A DNA stretch of 64,000 nucleotides from CAZSDW01 sp964605705 (GCA_964605705.1 CAZSDW010000013.1:13679-77678), one strand, 5' to 3'. Positions 36,989-46,905 are shown, numbered from the stretch's first letter. Made by a program: numbers and translations. Notes: generated from the sequence alone by a model not told the origin.

Positions 36989-38256
36989 TTAAAAATGCTG
37001 CATTATCTAAAGAACGATTGATTATTATCAGCATTATGATGCTGATGAGTTGTCAGCAGCTGATTGCCCAGCATAAGGCGTTCATCATCGTTGATCAGAC
37101 CGGAAACGGTGATTTTACAAGCCTGACAGCCGCCATTAATTCGCTGCCGATGTTCAATTATGAGCGCAAAACAATCTTCGTTAAAAATGGCGTTTATGAA
37201 GAGAAAATTCGATTGGATCAGGACAATATTACTCTCCAAGGAGAAGATCGGATCAAGACCATTATTCAATTTAATCAGTTACGATCGGATTGGGATCGGG
37301 CGAAAGATTCCATCGGTCCGGCAGTGATCAACCTGCATGCAGATGATATTATTATCAGGAATTTAACGATACAAAATACGCAGCCGGAAATCGGTCCGCA
37401 TGCCTTTGCGATTTATGGTACCGGAACCCGGACGATTATTTTAAACTGTAATGTTTTCAGTAAGGGTGGAGATACGGTCTCACTCTGGAATTATAAAACC
37501 GGTATGTACTATCATGCTGATTGCCATTTTCAGGGGGCTGTGGATTTTGTCTGTCCCCGCGGCTGGTGTTTTATAAAGAATTCCGAATTTTATGAATATA
37601 AAGAAACCGCCGCAATCTGGCACGCCGGCGGATTTCAACAGGACCAGAAATTTGTCATTGTGAATTCAAGATTCGATGGCGTTCCGGGTTTCAAACTGGG
37701 ACGGCATCACTACGAAGCCCAATTTTACCTGTTGAATTGTCAATTTTCCGAGACTATGAGCGATGAGCCAATCTATCGCGTAACTTATCCTGATGATCCA
37801 AGCCGTAATCGTCCGTTTAATTGGGGGGAACGTTATTATTTTCATAATTGTCACCGCGAAGCTGCTGATTTTGGTTGGTTCAAAGATAACCTGAGTACGG
37901 CGGAAGGACTAGCATCTGTTGAAGATATCACGGCAGCCTGGACTTTTAATGGCAGCTGGGACCCGGAAACCAACATAGGACCCCGGATTGTCGAATATCA
38001 TATTATAGACAATGAAGTTCTGTTTCGGTTCGATGAACAAATTAGTGTGATTGGTACGCCGCTGTTGGAATCTGAATCCGGTAGCCAATTCCGGTATAAA
38101 TCCGGGGGAGGCTCGGACACGATCGGATTTACTGCCCGGAACAGTGTTGAAAAAAAAGACCTGGCGGGATTGAAAATCAGGAGCGGTGGTAAATTGTCCG
38201 GTACTATTGCTACGGTCAGGGAACGTCCTGCTGACCTTAATATCAATATCCAATGA
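36985..38256 (+). CDS. Divergent pectinesterase-like protein (CE8)
   Basis: This 423-residue exported protein has the CE8 right-handed beta-helix order. VDQTGNGDFTSLTAAINSLP opens the domain. Next come IFVKNGVYEEKI, ITLQGEDRIKT and NLTIQNTQP, then GAVDFVCPRGWCF with Asp187 at the catalytic position and LGR (Arg240) in the place of LGRPW. The GYQDT motif is replaced by KGGDTVSLW, which keeps the Asp. About 110 residues after the helix form an extra C-terminal part (about 310-423) with no family I recognise. It has no sorting tail, so it probably acts on oligomers in the periplasm, unlike the CE8 at 26837. The start overlaps the previous stop (ATGA). Confidence 0.82.
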   Translation: MIKNAALSKERLIIISIMMLMSCQQLIAQHKAFIIVDQTGNGDFTSLTAAINSLPMFNYERKTIFVKNGVYEEKIRLDQDNITLQGEDRIKTIIQFNQLRSDWDRAKDSIGPAVINLHADDIIIRNLTIQNTQPEIGPHAFAIYGTGTRTIILNCNVFSKGGDTVSLWNYKTGMYYHADCHFQGAVDFVCPRGWCFIKNSEFYEYKETAAIWHAGGFQQDQKFVIVNSRFDGVPGFKLGRHHYEAQFYLLNCQFSETMSDEPIYRVTYPDDPSRNRPFNWGERYYFHNCHREAADFGWFKDNLSTAEGLASVEDITAAWTFNGSWDPETNIGPRIVEYHIIDNEVLFRFDEQISVIGTPLLESESGSQFRYKSGGGSDTIGFTARNSVEKKDLAGLKIRSGGKLSGTIATVRERPADLNINIQ

Positions 38257-38259
38257 AAA

Positions 38260-39447
38260 ATGATTGAGAAAATGTTTAATAAAATCATTATTCGAAAAAT
38301 ATCCTTTTTATTCTCAGTGATCCTTATTTTTATGTCGTCAGTAAAAACACTCCATGCCCAGAACGGGCAGCTGGCGGCTCTCGACTATACAGTCAGGATA
38401 CCGGAAAAGACGTCTCAATCGGCTCTCTGGGAAGATTTGCTGTTTCACCCCGCCAAATGGTACGGATCAAAAGATGCTGTGCAAATGGCTGAGCATATCC
38501 TGATTTATCAGCGAGGATCAGGGGGCTGGCCTAAAAATATTGATTTTAAAAATGCGGTCAGTCCTGCGATGGAAAAGGAATTGGCGGAATATGTCAATGA
38601 ACCACTAGCGACTATTGATAATGGGGCAACATATTCCCAGATGTGGTTTTTAGCCCTGGTTTATCAGCAGATCCATGACCAGCGCTATGTGCTGGCGTTT
38701 TTAAAAGGACTTGATTATCTGTTGAAAGCTCAATATGAAAACGGTGGCTGGCCGCAGTTTTACCCGCTTCGCAAAGGCTACTATTCTCATATTACCTATA
38801 ACGATGATGCCATGATCGGTGTGATGAGGCTCCTGCGGGAGGTTGCGGGTAATACTCCGCTGTTCGGTTTCGTCGATCAAAAGCGCCGGGAGCAGGCAAG
38901 AATCGCTGTGGAAAAGGGAATTGATTGCGTATTAAAAACCCAGATTGTCGTGAATGGACAGTTGACTGCCTGGTGCGCCCAGTACCATGAAAAAACCCTG
39001 AAACCGGCAAAAGCCCGTGCCTATGAATTGGTATCATTAAGTGGAAAGGAATCGGTCGGTATCACCTGGTTTTTAATGGAAATCAAGGAGCCGTCACCGG
39101 AAATCATTGCTGCAATTCAGGGTGCAATTGCCTGGCTCGATCAGGTGCGGATTGAAGGGATCCGTCAAATCAGTGTGCCAGATTCGAGCAGTCCGACCGG
39201 AAGGAACAAGATTGTAATTTCCGATCCGGGAGCCCCGTCTATCTGGGCGCGTTTTTACCTGATTGGCTCAAATAAACCCTTTTTTAGCGATCGGGATGGT
39301 AAAATTTATGAAAATATGTCGGATATATCATCGGAACGGAGGAATGAATACGGTTGGCTGGGAAACTGGCCAAGTGAAATTCTGGACAGTTACTATCCGC
39401 AGTGGCAGCAACAATGGGCGCCCGAAAGGAATGTACTGCTTCAGTAA
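38260..39447 (+). CDS. Pectate lyase, PL10 family
   Basis: This 395-residue protein has a signal peptide (ISFLFSVILIFMSSVKTLHA). The all-helical PL10 catalytic domain shows GSGGWPKNID, ATIDNGATYSQMWFLA, NGGWPQFYPLRKGYY, ITYNDDAMIGVMRLL, AWCAQYHEKTLKPAKARAYE and LSGKESVGI. It cleaves polygalacturonate by beta-elimination with calcium, giving unsaturated oligomers for GH105. The absence of a C-terminal sorting domain suggests it is periplasmic. ATG at 38260 and 38272 are both possible starts. It is closely spaced after the CE8 gene and before GH28. Confidence 0.93.
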   Translation: MIEKMFNKIIIRKISFLFSVILIFMSSVKTLHAQNGQLAALDYTVRIPEKTSQSALWEDLLFHPAKWYGSKDAVQMAEHILIYQRGSGGWPKNIDFKNAVSPAMEKELAEYVNEPLATIDNGATYSQMWFLALVYQQIHDQRYVLAFLKGLDYLLKAQYENGGWPQFYPLRKGYYSHITYNDDAMIGVMRLLREVAGNTPLFGFVDQKRREQARIAVEKGIDCVLKTQIVVNGQLTAWCAQYHEKTLKPAKARAYELVSLSGKESVGITWFLMEIKEPSPEIIAAIQGAIAWLDQVRIEGIRQISVPDSSSPTGRNKIVISDPGAPSIWARFYLIGSNKPFFSDRDGKIYENMSDISSERRNEYGWLGNWPSEILDSYYPQWQQQWAPERNVLLQ

Positions 39448-39557
39448 AATTTGGGAAATAAGCATTGTTTGAATTAAGCCAAAAAATATTTGAAATGGGA
39501 CGTCAAAATATATCAATTGGAGACCTCTCCGGGCGTTCCGCGAACAGGAGAAGTACG

Positions 39558-41165
39558 ATGAAGAGAATCAGTTTTAAGCAATTCGGAACCATCCTTGTCA
39601 CCGGTATTCTGTCAATCATAATCACCAATGCAGAACCTGCCCGACAATACTTTAATGTCCTGGATTATGGTGCTATTGCAGATGGCAATACCAGGAATAC
39701 TGAAGCAATCGGTAAGGCAATCGATGCCGCGGTTACTGTGGGTGGCGGAACGATTTATTTCCCGGCAGGTGTTTACCTTACCGGACCGATTCATTTCAAA
39801 AGTAATATTCGCCTGTATGTCGATGCCGGTGCTGTCCTGAAATTTAGCAGTGATTTTGATGATTACCTGCCCATGGTTTTATCACGCTGGGAAGGGACGA
39901 CGGGTATGAATTTCTCACCGCTGCTTTATGGCTATCAAATCGAAAATGTTACCGTCGAAGGACGTGGTACTCTGGATGGACAGGGACAAGCCTGGTGGGA
40001 ATTCTATGGTAAATTGAGAGAGGAAAACCGTAAATACGGTGAGGTCCGCACTCAATCAAAATGGCAGAAAATACACCGTGAGTTGAATAAAGATACCGCC
40101 ATTCCGAATACCTGGATGTGGGATAATAATAATTTTTTGCGTCCATCTTTTATCCAATTTTACGATTGCAAAAATATTCTGGTCAAAGATGTTACCATTA
40201 TCAACTCACCCTTCTGGACTATCAACCCTGAACTTTGCGATAATGTGACCGTCACCGGTGTGACCATCAGCAGTCCACCGGAATCTTACAACACCGATGG
40301 CATCAATCCGAGCTCCTGTACTAATGTCCACATATCCAATTGTCATATCAGTGTTGGTGATGATTGCATTACATTAAAATCAGGTCGGGATGAGGATGGT
40401 CGCCGAATTGCCAGACCAGCCGAAAATATTACTATTACAAACTGTACCATGCTGAATGGTCATGGCGGAGTGGTTATCGGCAGTGAGATGTCCGGTGATG
40501 TCCGTAAAGTTACCATTTCAAATTGTATCTTTGATGGTACCGACCGGGGAATTCGCCTGAAATCCATGCGTGGTCGTGGCGGTGTTGTCGAGGAGATCAG
40601 GGTTGACAATATCGTTATGAAAAATATCCAGATGGAAGCGATTAAACTGAATATGGAATATCAGGAAACACCGGATGAACCGGTATCCGAGCGGACCCCC
40701 CGGTTTCGGAATATTCATATCAGTAACGTGACCGCCAATGAAGTAAAACAGGCTGGATTCCTGTTGGGACTGGATGAAATGTCAATTGAGAATGTGACGT
40801 TCAATAATATAAATATCGATGCAAAAAAAGGATTTGAATGTATCAATGTTAATAATCTTGAATTTCATAATCTTACGATCAATGCTGAAAATGGTCCGGT
40901 TCTGCAGGCTGAGAATATCAGAAATCTGGAAATTGAAGGAGTAAAAACCCTGGCGCCGAGTCATAAAACTCCGACTATTCTGCTGAAAAATGTATCGAAT
41001 GTTTTTGTACATAATGCCAATCCACTGCCGGGTACCGGAAATTATCTGAATATCAGTGGGAAGCAGTCTGAAAATATTGTGGTTTCCGGGAATAATTTTC
41101 ATAATGTCAAAACAGCTGTAACAACGAGCAGTGATGTGCCCAAAGGCGCCGTGCTTGAAGATTAA
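39558..41165 (+). CDS. Polygalacturonase, GH28 family
   Basis: This 535-residue enzyme has a signal peptide and a GH28 parallel beta-helix. FNVLDYGAIADG opens the domain. NTDG (Asp247), GDD (Asp268, Asp269), NGHGG (His302) and RGIRLKS make a complete active-site set. It hydrolyses alpha-1,4-galacturonosyl bonds. The product is saturated galacturonate, which would enter the UxaE/UxuB route, while lyase products go through KduD. The frame is open up to a TTG at 39465, but AGGAG at 39546-39550 and the signal peptide fix ATG 39558. It lacks a sorting tail. It is the last gene of the pectin cluster before a 381-bp gap. Confidence 0.94.
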   Translation: MKRISFKQFGTILVTGILSIIITNAEPARQYFNVLDYGAIADGNTRNTEAIGKAIDAAVTVGGGTIYFPAGVYLTGPIHFKSNIRLYVDAGAVLKFSSDFDDYLPMVLSRWEGTTGMNFSPLLYGYQIENVTVEGRGTLDGQGQAWWEFYGKLREENRKYGEVRTQSKWQKIHRELNKDTAIPNTWMWDNNNFLRPSFIQFYDCKNILVKDVTIINSPFWTINPELCDNVTVTGVTISSPPESYNTDGINPSSCTNVHISNCHISVGDDCITLKSGRDEDGRRIARPAENITITNCTMLNGHGGVVIGSEMSGDVRKVTISNCIFDGTDRGIRLKSMRGRGGVVEEIRVDNIVMKNIQMEAIKLNMEYQETPDEPVSERTPRFRNIHISNVTANEVKQAGFLLGLDEMSIENVTFNNINIDAKKGFECINVNNLEFHNLTINAENGPVLQAENIRNLEIEGVKTLAPSHKTPTILLKNVSNVFVHNANPLPGTGNYLNISGKQSENIVVSGNNFHNVKTAVTTSSDVPKGAVLED

Positions 41166-41200
41166 CGCGGTCAGTTTCGCCTATGATTCTGGCTCCTGTC

Positions 41201-41226
41201 AACAGCCCTGATCTGGTCCGGCTGTT
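41201..41226 (+). terminator. Possible terminator hairpin after GH28
   Basis: AACAGCC (41201-41207) and GGCTGTT (41220-41226) form a perfect 7-bp stem with a 12-nt loop, 36 bp after the GH28 stop. No clean T-run follows, only an ATTTT, so this is a weak call. Confidence 0.3.
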
Positions 41227-41287
41227 ACAAATTTTGTCTCATCATTAAAAAGAATAAATACCTGTCTATAGGGGTAATATCTTTTAT

Positions 41288-41316
41288 TTGACAACAGAGA
41301 TTCAATTGGTTAATAT
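41288..41316 (+). promoter_or_regulatory. Candidate sigma70-type promoter of the CotH gene
   Basis: A perfect TTGACA (41288-41293), a 17-nt spacer and TAATAT (41311-41316, 4 of 6) lie about 230 bp before the ATG at 41547. This would leave an unusually long leader. Confidence 0.4.
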
Positions 41317-41546
41317 TGAAACGGTTCAAGCTAGTTTAATTTATGAAGAATGGAAATTAAAGTGTCAGTGAGAATTTATGATGAATACAGCCAGCGACGG
41401 AAAAGATCACAATTTTCCAGCTACGGGAATTAGCGTGAACCGAATTATTAGCAATGTTTTAAATTAATAAAACGAATTTCAGGTAAAGTAAAATCTATCA
41501 GAACGGGATTTTAGGATTAGTATATTCGATTACGGGGATTTGAAGT

Positions 41547-44500
41547 ATGACACATAAACGAAACTTGTATTTTCCAAAACGAAGCAGCCTTGTCAATGGT
41601 ATAATAATAGCTCTTCTGGGGCTTATGTTTGTGCCGCTATTCGTAAGTGCCCAATCAGTTTATGTGAATGAATTTATGGCATTAAACAATGCCACGATTA
41701 CCGATGTTGACGGCGACTATTCGGACTGGATCGAAATTTACAATCCGGGTTCTGCCACAGTAAATTTGAACGGCTGGTCTTTGACCGATAACCGTGAAGA
41801 ACCGCAAAAATGGTTGCTTCCTGAGATTGAAATCGAGGCGAATGGCTATCTGGTAGTTTTTGCTTCAGGGAAAAATCGCTCAAATCCGGATCAGGAGCTG
41901 CACTGCAATTTCAAATTAAGCGGCTCCGGTGAGTATTTTGCCTTTGCCGATTCAGCCGGCAATCCGGTGACCGAATTTGATCCGGCTTTTCCTGAGCAAC
42001 AGAGCGATGTTTCCTACGGCTATTTCGATGGTGATTATATAGCCACGACTCATCCGACACCGGGCGCGGAAAATCAATTAGGCGAGGGACAAATCCTAGG
42101 GGCACCGGTGTTCAATCATCAGCATGGATTTTATTCCGAGCCTTTCGAAGTGACGATCACGACTGATCTCGGGAGTGCGCAAATTTACTATACCCTGGAT
42201 GGGAGTGAACCGACGGAATCAAATGGTACCCTTTATTCTGCTCCGATTTTGGTCAATTCGACGACAATATTACGGGCAGTCATTATAAAATCGGCAAACC
42301 TGACCAGCCGAATTAATACGGTCACATACCTTTTTCTGAATGATGTGATCAACCAGCCCAATAATCCACCCGGGTATCCAGCGGAATGGGGACCCTATTT
42401 CGAAATCTCAGGGACTGCGATTGGCGACTACGAAATGGATCCGGAAATTACTCAAAATCCCGACTATGCCGATTTAATGGATGATGCTTTGCTGGCGCTG
42501 CCGACAATGTCCATTGTGACGGATATTGATAATCTGTTTTCGCACAATACCGATCCGGAAACCGGTGGCATCTATATTTATACGGGACCTGCCGACGAAG
42601 GGGGGACAGAACTCGGTGAGGGCTGGGAGCGTGCCGCCTCGGTTGAATATTTTGACAGCGCTGGCACGGAAAATTTCCAGATAGACTGCGGGCTGAGAAT
42701 TCATGGCGGACACAGTCGCCGTCCTGAAAAGACGCCCAAACATTCCTTCAGGATCGTATTCAGAAGTGAATACGGAGCTTCAAAATTAAATTATCCCTTC
42801 TTTAAAACGAATGAAGTTTCTTCCTATAATACCCTTGTATTACGGGCTGGCTATGGCAATAACTGGCTAAACCGAATAAGTAGCCGGCGGGATCGCGCCC
42901 AGTATCTCAGGGATACCTGGGCTAAAGATACTCAATTGGACATGGGCTATCATTCCGCGCATGGGACTTTTGTGCATTTATATCTTAATGGAATTTACTG
43001 GGGTATTTATAATCCGACCGAACGTATTGATAAGGATTATGCCGTCAGCTATCTTGGTGGAAATGAAGAAGATTATGACATTGTCAAAGATTATAACCAG
43101 ATCGCTGAGGGCAATGCCGAGACCTGGAATGCAATGATGAGTATTGCCAATGGCGGATTGGAAAATAATACTAACTATCAGCTTATTCAGGGTAAAAATC
43201 CCGATGGAAGCTATAATCCGAACTATATACCTTATCTGGATATTATTAATTTTATCGATTATATGATCATTAATTTTTACAGTGGCAATTGGGACTGGGA
43301 TGCCCATAATTGGATCGCTGTCAGAAATCGGGTCAATCCGGGTAAAGGATTCAGATTCTTCAGCTGGGATTCAGAGCAAATCCTCGAGCAATTAAATGAA
43401 AACAGACTCAATACAAATAACAACAATCGACCGACTCAACTTTTTCAAAGACTTCGTGAAAATCCGGACTTCGTTCGCTTGTTTGCCGATCGGGTCAATC
43501 TGCATCTTTTCAATGGGGGTGCCTTAACGCCGGAAGTCGCCGCGGATCGTTGGGCGCAGAGAGCCAATGAGATTGATTTAGCCATCATTGCGGAATCCGC
43601 CCGCTGGGGAGATTATCGCCGGGATGTCCACCAATGGTATGAAGAAGGTCCCTTTGATTTGTACGATAAGAGCGATTGGCTGGCTGAGCAGGACTACTTA
43701 TTGACTCAATATTTTCCGCAACGCAGCGATATTTTTGTGGACCAGCTCCGCCAGGCGGGACTTTTTCCAAATGCGGAAGCACCCCGGTTTTTTATTAACG
43801 GAAATCCGACAAATCGGAACGTGATCAATCCGGGTGATCAGTTGACGATGACGGTGCCCTCGGGTACGATTTATTACACGACCGACGGATCGGATCCGTT
43901 TGTTTCAGAGCAGGATAAAGAAGCTAGTGAGATTGTTCTATTGGCGGAAGATACTGATAAGAACGTGCTGGTACCTGTGTCGGATATCGGTACCGGCTGG
44001 CGAACAAACCTGGACTTTGATGATTCCGGGTGGACACTTTGCAGCGGGGCGCCGGGCGGGATTGGTTATGAAATCTCCCGCGGATACGAGAATTTTATTA
44101 CCCTGGATGTTTTGCAGGAGATGAGAGACGGTGCCAATCCGAACACATCCTGTTATGTTCGGAGTATATTTGATATTAACAGCGCGGATTTGCAGAAAGT
44201 CAAAAGTTTAAGCCTGAATGTGCGCTATGATGATGGCTTTGTCGCTTATCTGAATAATGTCAAAATTGCAGAGGTTTTGGCACCACCAAACCCGACATGG
44301 AATTCCGCTTCGACTTCGACTCACGAATCTACCGGATTGGAACCGTTTGATATTTCCCAATACATCAATCAATTAAAAGAACAGGATAATCTACTGGCAG
44401 TCCATGCCTTGAATGCTGATTCGATCAGCACTGATTTCATCATTAGTTTTGAACTAAGCGGAAGCGACGAGAGTATATCCGGCGGTGAAATTTCACCCGG

Positions 44501-45395
44501 GGCGCTAGAGTACGCCGGACCTGTCACATTGAACCAGAGCAGCTATATCAAAGCCCGCAATTTTCAGGGAGGCAGCTGGAGCGCATTGATTGGAATGATT
44601 TTTACCGTTCCTTCCGAAATCTATCATCTTAAACTGAATGAGATTCACTATCATCCTCTGGCAGAAGAGTTGATCGATGACAGATCCTTTGAATTTGTCG
44701 AGTTGATGAATATTGGTGCTTCGCCTCTGGATCTGAGCGAGGTTCAATTTGTGGATGGGATTTCCTATACATTTCCCAATGGTACCGTTATTATGCCGGG
44801 TGAACTGCTGGTGCTTGCGGCGGATCAGGTCAATTTCACCAGGCGCTACGGCTTCTTTGCCTTTGATGAATACACGGGTAATCTTGCCAATTCAGGCGAG
44901 CGAATTTCAGTAACGAGTGCCGGCGGCGATACGATTATTTCGGTAACTTATGATGATGCCCTGCCGTGGTCGGAGTTAGCTGATGGAAATGGATACTCGC
45001 TGGTAGCGATTAATCCGGCTGCCGAACAAGACGATCCATTGAACTGGCAGGCATCTCAGGCGATAAATGGTTCACCGGGTAGCGATGAAAAATTGGATAT
45101 AAAGCTCGGACAGCAGGACAGCGAAATTCCAACTGCGTTCAGACTCTCTCAAAACTATCCGAATCCCTTTAATCCCACGACGAATATTGCCTATAGTATT
45201 CCAAGGAATGTCCATGTCAATATAAAAATTTATAATATGCTCGGACAGGAAGTTGCGTCCTTAATACATCAGAAGATGAGTCCCGGGAATTATATCTGCA
45301 GATGGAACGCTCAAGAGATCTCATCCGGGATTTATTTTTATGTCATGACGGCGGGTAATTTCAGACAGATTAAGAAAATGGTTCTGGTGAGATAA
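41547..45395 (+). CDS. Large secreted CotH-kinase/lamin-tail-domain protein with sorting domain
   Basis: This 1282-residue protein has a signal peptide and a lamin-tail domain (about 35-170; VNEFMALNNATITDVDGDY, DWIEIYNPG, NLNGWSLTD). A chitobiase/Fn3-type domain follows (about 195-265; IYYTLDGSEPTESNGTLY). A CotH protein-kinase-like domain covers about 300-640 (GLRIHGGHSRRPEKTPKHSF, VLRAGYGNNW, YLNGIYWGIYNPTERID, FFSWDSEQIL). A second chitobiase-like start lies near 775 (YYTTDGSDP), then a sandwich domain and a second lamin-tail domain (about 1028-1168). The tail carries QNYPNPFNPTTN. CotH domains phosphorylate secreted proteins in spore formers and occur in plant-fibre-degrading bacteria. 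Here a surface adhesion or modification role is inferred; the target is unknown. Confidence 0.85.
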   Translation: MTHKRNLYFPKRSSLVNGIIIALLGLMFVPLFVSAQSVYVNEFMALNNATITDVDGDYSDWIEIYNPGSATVNLNGWSLTDNREEPQKWLLPEIEIEANGYLVVFASGKNRSNPDQELHCNFKLSGSGEYFAFADSAGNPVTEFDPAFPEQQSDVSYGYFDGDYIATTHPTPGAENQLGEGQILGAPVFNHQHGFYSEPFEVTITTDLGSAQIYYTLDGSEPTESNGTLYSAPILVNSTTILRAVIIKSANLTSRINTVTYLFLNDVINQPNNPPGYPAEWGPYFEISGTAIGDYEMDPEITQNPDYADLMDDALLALPTMSIVTDIDNLFSHNTDPETGGIYIYTGPADEGGTELGEGWERAASVEYFDSAGTENFQIDCGLRIHGGHSRRPEKTPKHSFRIVFRSEYGASKLNYPFFKTNEVSSYNTLVLRAGYGNNWLNRISSRRDRAQYLRDTWAKDTQLDMGYHSAHGTFVHLYLNGIYWGIYNPTERIDKDYAVSYLGGNEEDYDIVKDYNQIAEGNAETWNAMMSIANGGLENNTNYQLIQGKNPDGSYNPNYIPYLDIINFIDYMIINFYSGNWDWDAHNWIAVRNRVNPGKGFRFFSWDSEQILEQLNENRLNTNNNNRPTQLFQRLRENPDFVRLFADRVNLHLFNGGALTPEVAADRWAQRANEIDLAIIAESARWGDYRRDVHQWYEEGPFDLYDKSDWLAEQDYLLTQYFPQRSDIFVDQLRQAGLFPNAEAPRFFINGNPTNRNVINPGDQLTMTVPSGTIYYTTDGSDPFVSEQDKEASEIVLLAEDTDKNVLVPVSDIGTGWRTNLDFDDSGWTLCSGAPGGIGYEISRGYENFITLDVLQEMRDGANPNTSCYVRSIFDINSADLQKVKSLSLNVRYDDGFVAYLNNVKIAEVLAPPNPTWNSASTSTHESTGLEPFDISQYINQLKEQDNLLAVHALNADSISTDFIISFELSGSDESISGGEISPGALEYAGPVTLNQSSYIKARNFQGGSWSALIGMIFTVPSEIYHLKLNEIHYHPLAEELIDDRSFEFVELMNIGASPLDLSEVQFVDGISYTFPNGTVIMPGELLVLAADQVNFTRRYGFFAFDEYTGNLANSGERISVTSAGGDTIISVTYDDALPWSELADGNGYSLVAINPAAEQDDPLNWQASQAINGSPGSDEKLDIKLGQQDSEIPTAFRLSQNYPNPFNPTTNIAYSIPRNVHVNIKIYNMLGQEVASLIHQKMSPGNYICRWNAQEISSGIYFYVMTAGNFRQIKKMVLVR

Positions 45396-45477
45396 AGCTG
45401 TCGAGATATGAATTTGAAAAGTATGGAAACATGTTATATTAGTACAAAGAGATGTTAACAATCGTGGAGTCATCAGA

Positions 45478-46878
45478 GTGATCAATCATCCGAAAAAGAC
45501 ACTGTCACGGCGGAAATTTCTCAATATACTGGGCAAAACTACCGGCGGTCTGGTTCTGACACCGTTTATTAAATCAGCGAATGTTGCCGCCTATGGTCAC
45601 GAAAAGGAGTCGTCATTTCTGGCGCAGGTAGGCGTCACTCAGGCGGATAATTATGATCGGGCTTTGATAAAATCAAAGGTTCAGCACCTGTTTGAATCCA
45701 TTGGTGGGATCGGTGATGTGATCAAAAGCGGCGATAAAGTCGCCATTAAAATCAATCTCACGGGTGGTTCCGGCAGCGTTGGTCAGAATGACTGGGAAAA
45801 TACCTGGACCCATCCTGAAGTACTTCGGGCGGTTGGCGAACTGATCATTGACAGTGGTGTCAGTGGAAATGATCTTTATATTGTCGAGGCGCTCTGGGAT
45901 GAGGCATCGTATCACGATTATGGATTCAAGGAGGTCCAGGATAGCCTGGGTGCGCAATTCTTTGATCTCAATTCACCGGCACCTTATGGCGATTTTATGG
46001 ACGTACCTGTGGGTGATGATAAATTCTATTACAATTCATTCAAGATGAATCAGAAATTACAGGATGTCGATGTCTATGTTTCGATTCCGAAAATGAAACA
46101 GCATTACAACGCCGGTGTGACCCATTCGATTAAAAACCAGGTCGGCATCGTTCCACTGCAACATTATATCAAGCCGGGAATGAACGGCTATCGCTCGGCG
46201 CTGCACTACGATGGCGGTAATATTGACACTCATCTGCCGCGTTCGATCTGTGATTTGTTTCTCGCCCGTCCAGTCGACTTGGCAGTGATCGACGGTGTCA
46301 AGAATGCCGATGGTGGGGAGGGTAACTGGAATTCGACATTTCAGACGGCGGAATATCATATGCTGCTGGCGGGCAAGGATCCAATCGCCACGGACAGTGT
46401 CGCTTCTTACCTGATGGGCAATGACCCGGAAGCCGATAAACTGAGACGACCCGATCCAAGTCCGGCAGATGAAGATTTTCCGCAATGTGATAATTACCTC
46501 GAAATGCTGCACCAGAAAGGGCTGGGCACCAACCAGATGGCGGAGATTGAAATTGTCGGCGACGGTGCCGGATTGGTGAATTCTGTAATTCCTGAATACA
46601 AACGCATCGTGCCTGAAAATTTCATGCTGTTTCAGAATTTCCCGAATCCGTTTAATCCAACCACAGCGATCAAATTTTACCTGCCGCATCAAGCGCATGT
46701 AACCATGAAAATTTTCAGCATTACAGGCAAAGAGGTCGAAACTTTAGTGGATGGATTCGTCCCCTCCGGTCAGCATAAAATCTATTGGACGCCCAAAAAT
46801 CTGGCAAGCGGCGTCTATCTGTACCGATTCCAGGCGGGGAATTTTTCAGATACAAAGAAATTGATTTTCGATAAATAA
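45478..46878 (+). CDS. DUF362-domain protein with Tat-type signal and sorting domain
   Basis: This 466-residue protein starts with GTG (GTGGAG at 45464-45469). The N-terminus has a twin-arginine pattern, LSRRKFLNILGKTTGGLVL. The DUF362 domain follows, with DKVAIKINLTGG and the family block SIPKMKQHYNAGVTHSIKNQ then VGIVP, and later VIDGVKNADGGEG. The tail begins near 385 with the variant QNFPNPFNPTTA. DUF362 proteins have no settled enzymatic role. The Tat signal suggests folding, perhaps with a cofactor, before export. The tail suggests a second step across the outer membrane. No Fe-S cysteine cluster is visible. It stands between the CotH gene and the xylan module. Confidence 0.82.
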   Translation: MINHPKKTLSRRKFLNILGKTTGGLVLTPFIKSANVAAYGHEKESSFLAQVGVTQADNYDRALIKSKVQHLFESIGGIGDVIKSGDKVAIKINLTGGSGSVGQNDWENTWTHPEVLRAVGELIIDSGVSGNDLYIVEALWDEASYHDYGFKEVQDSLGAQFFDLNSPAPYGDFMDVPVGDDKFYYNSFKMNQKLQDVDVYVSIPKMKQHYNAGVTHSIKNQVGIVPLQHYIKPGMNGYRSALHYDGGNIDTHLPRSICDLFLARPVDLAVIDGVKNADGGEGNWNSTFQTAEYHMLLAGKDPIATDSVASYLMGNDPEADKLRRPDPSPADEDFPQCDNYLEMLHQKGLGTNQMAEIEIVGDGAGLVNSVIPEYKRIVPENFMLFQNFPNPFNPTTAIKFYLPHQAHVTMKIFSITGKEVETLVDGFVPSGQHKIYWTPKNLASGVYLYRFQAGNFSDTKKLIFDK

Positions 46879-46905
46879 ATTATTATCTGAAATAGTTTTG
46901 GAATA

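Larger units (their letters stand above)
41166..41546. other. 381-bp intergenic region between the pectin cluster and the CotH gene
   Basis: The only features I see are a possible terminator hairpin near the 5' end (41201-41226) and a promoter-like pair (41288-41316). The rest is AT-rich, with no convincing gene. Confidence 0.6.

Noticed and set aside
41379..41468. 29-codon frame starting ATGATGAATACAGCC in the 381-bp gap
   Set aside because: It has no convincing ribosome site, signal or motif, and such frames are expected by chance in AT-rich spacer.
45414..45440. TTGAAA...TATATT as promoter of the DUF362 gene
   Set aside because: Spacing is only 15 nt, and similar AT-rich matches are frequent; not strong enough to list.
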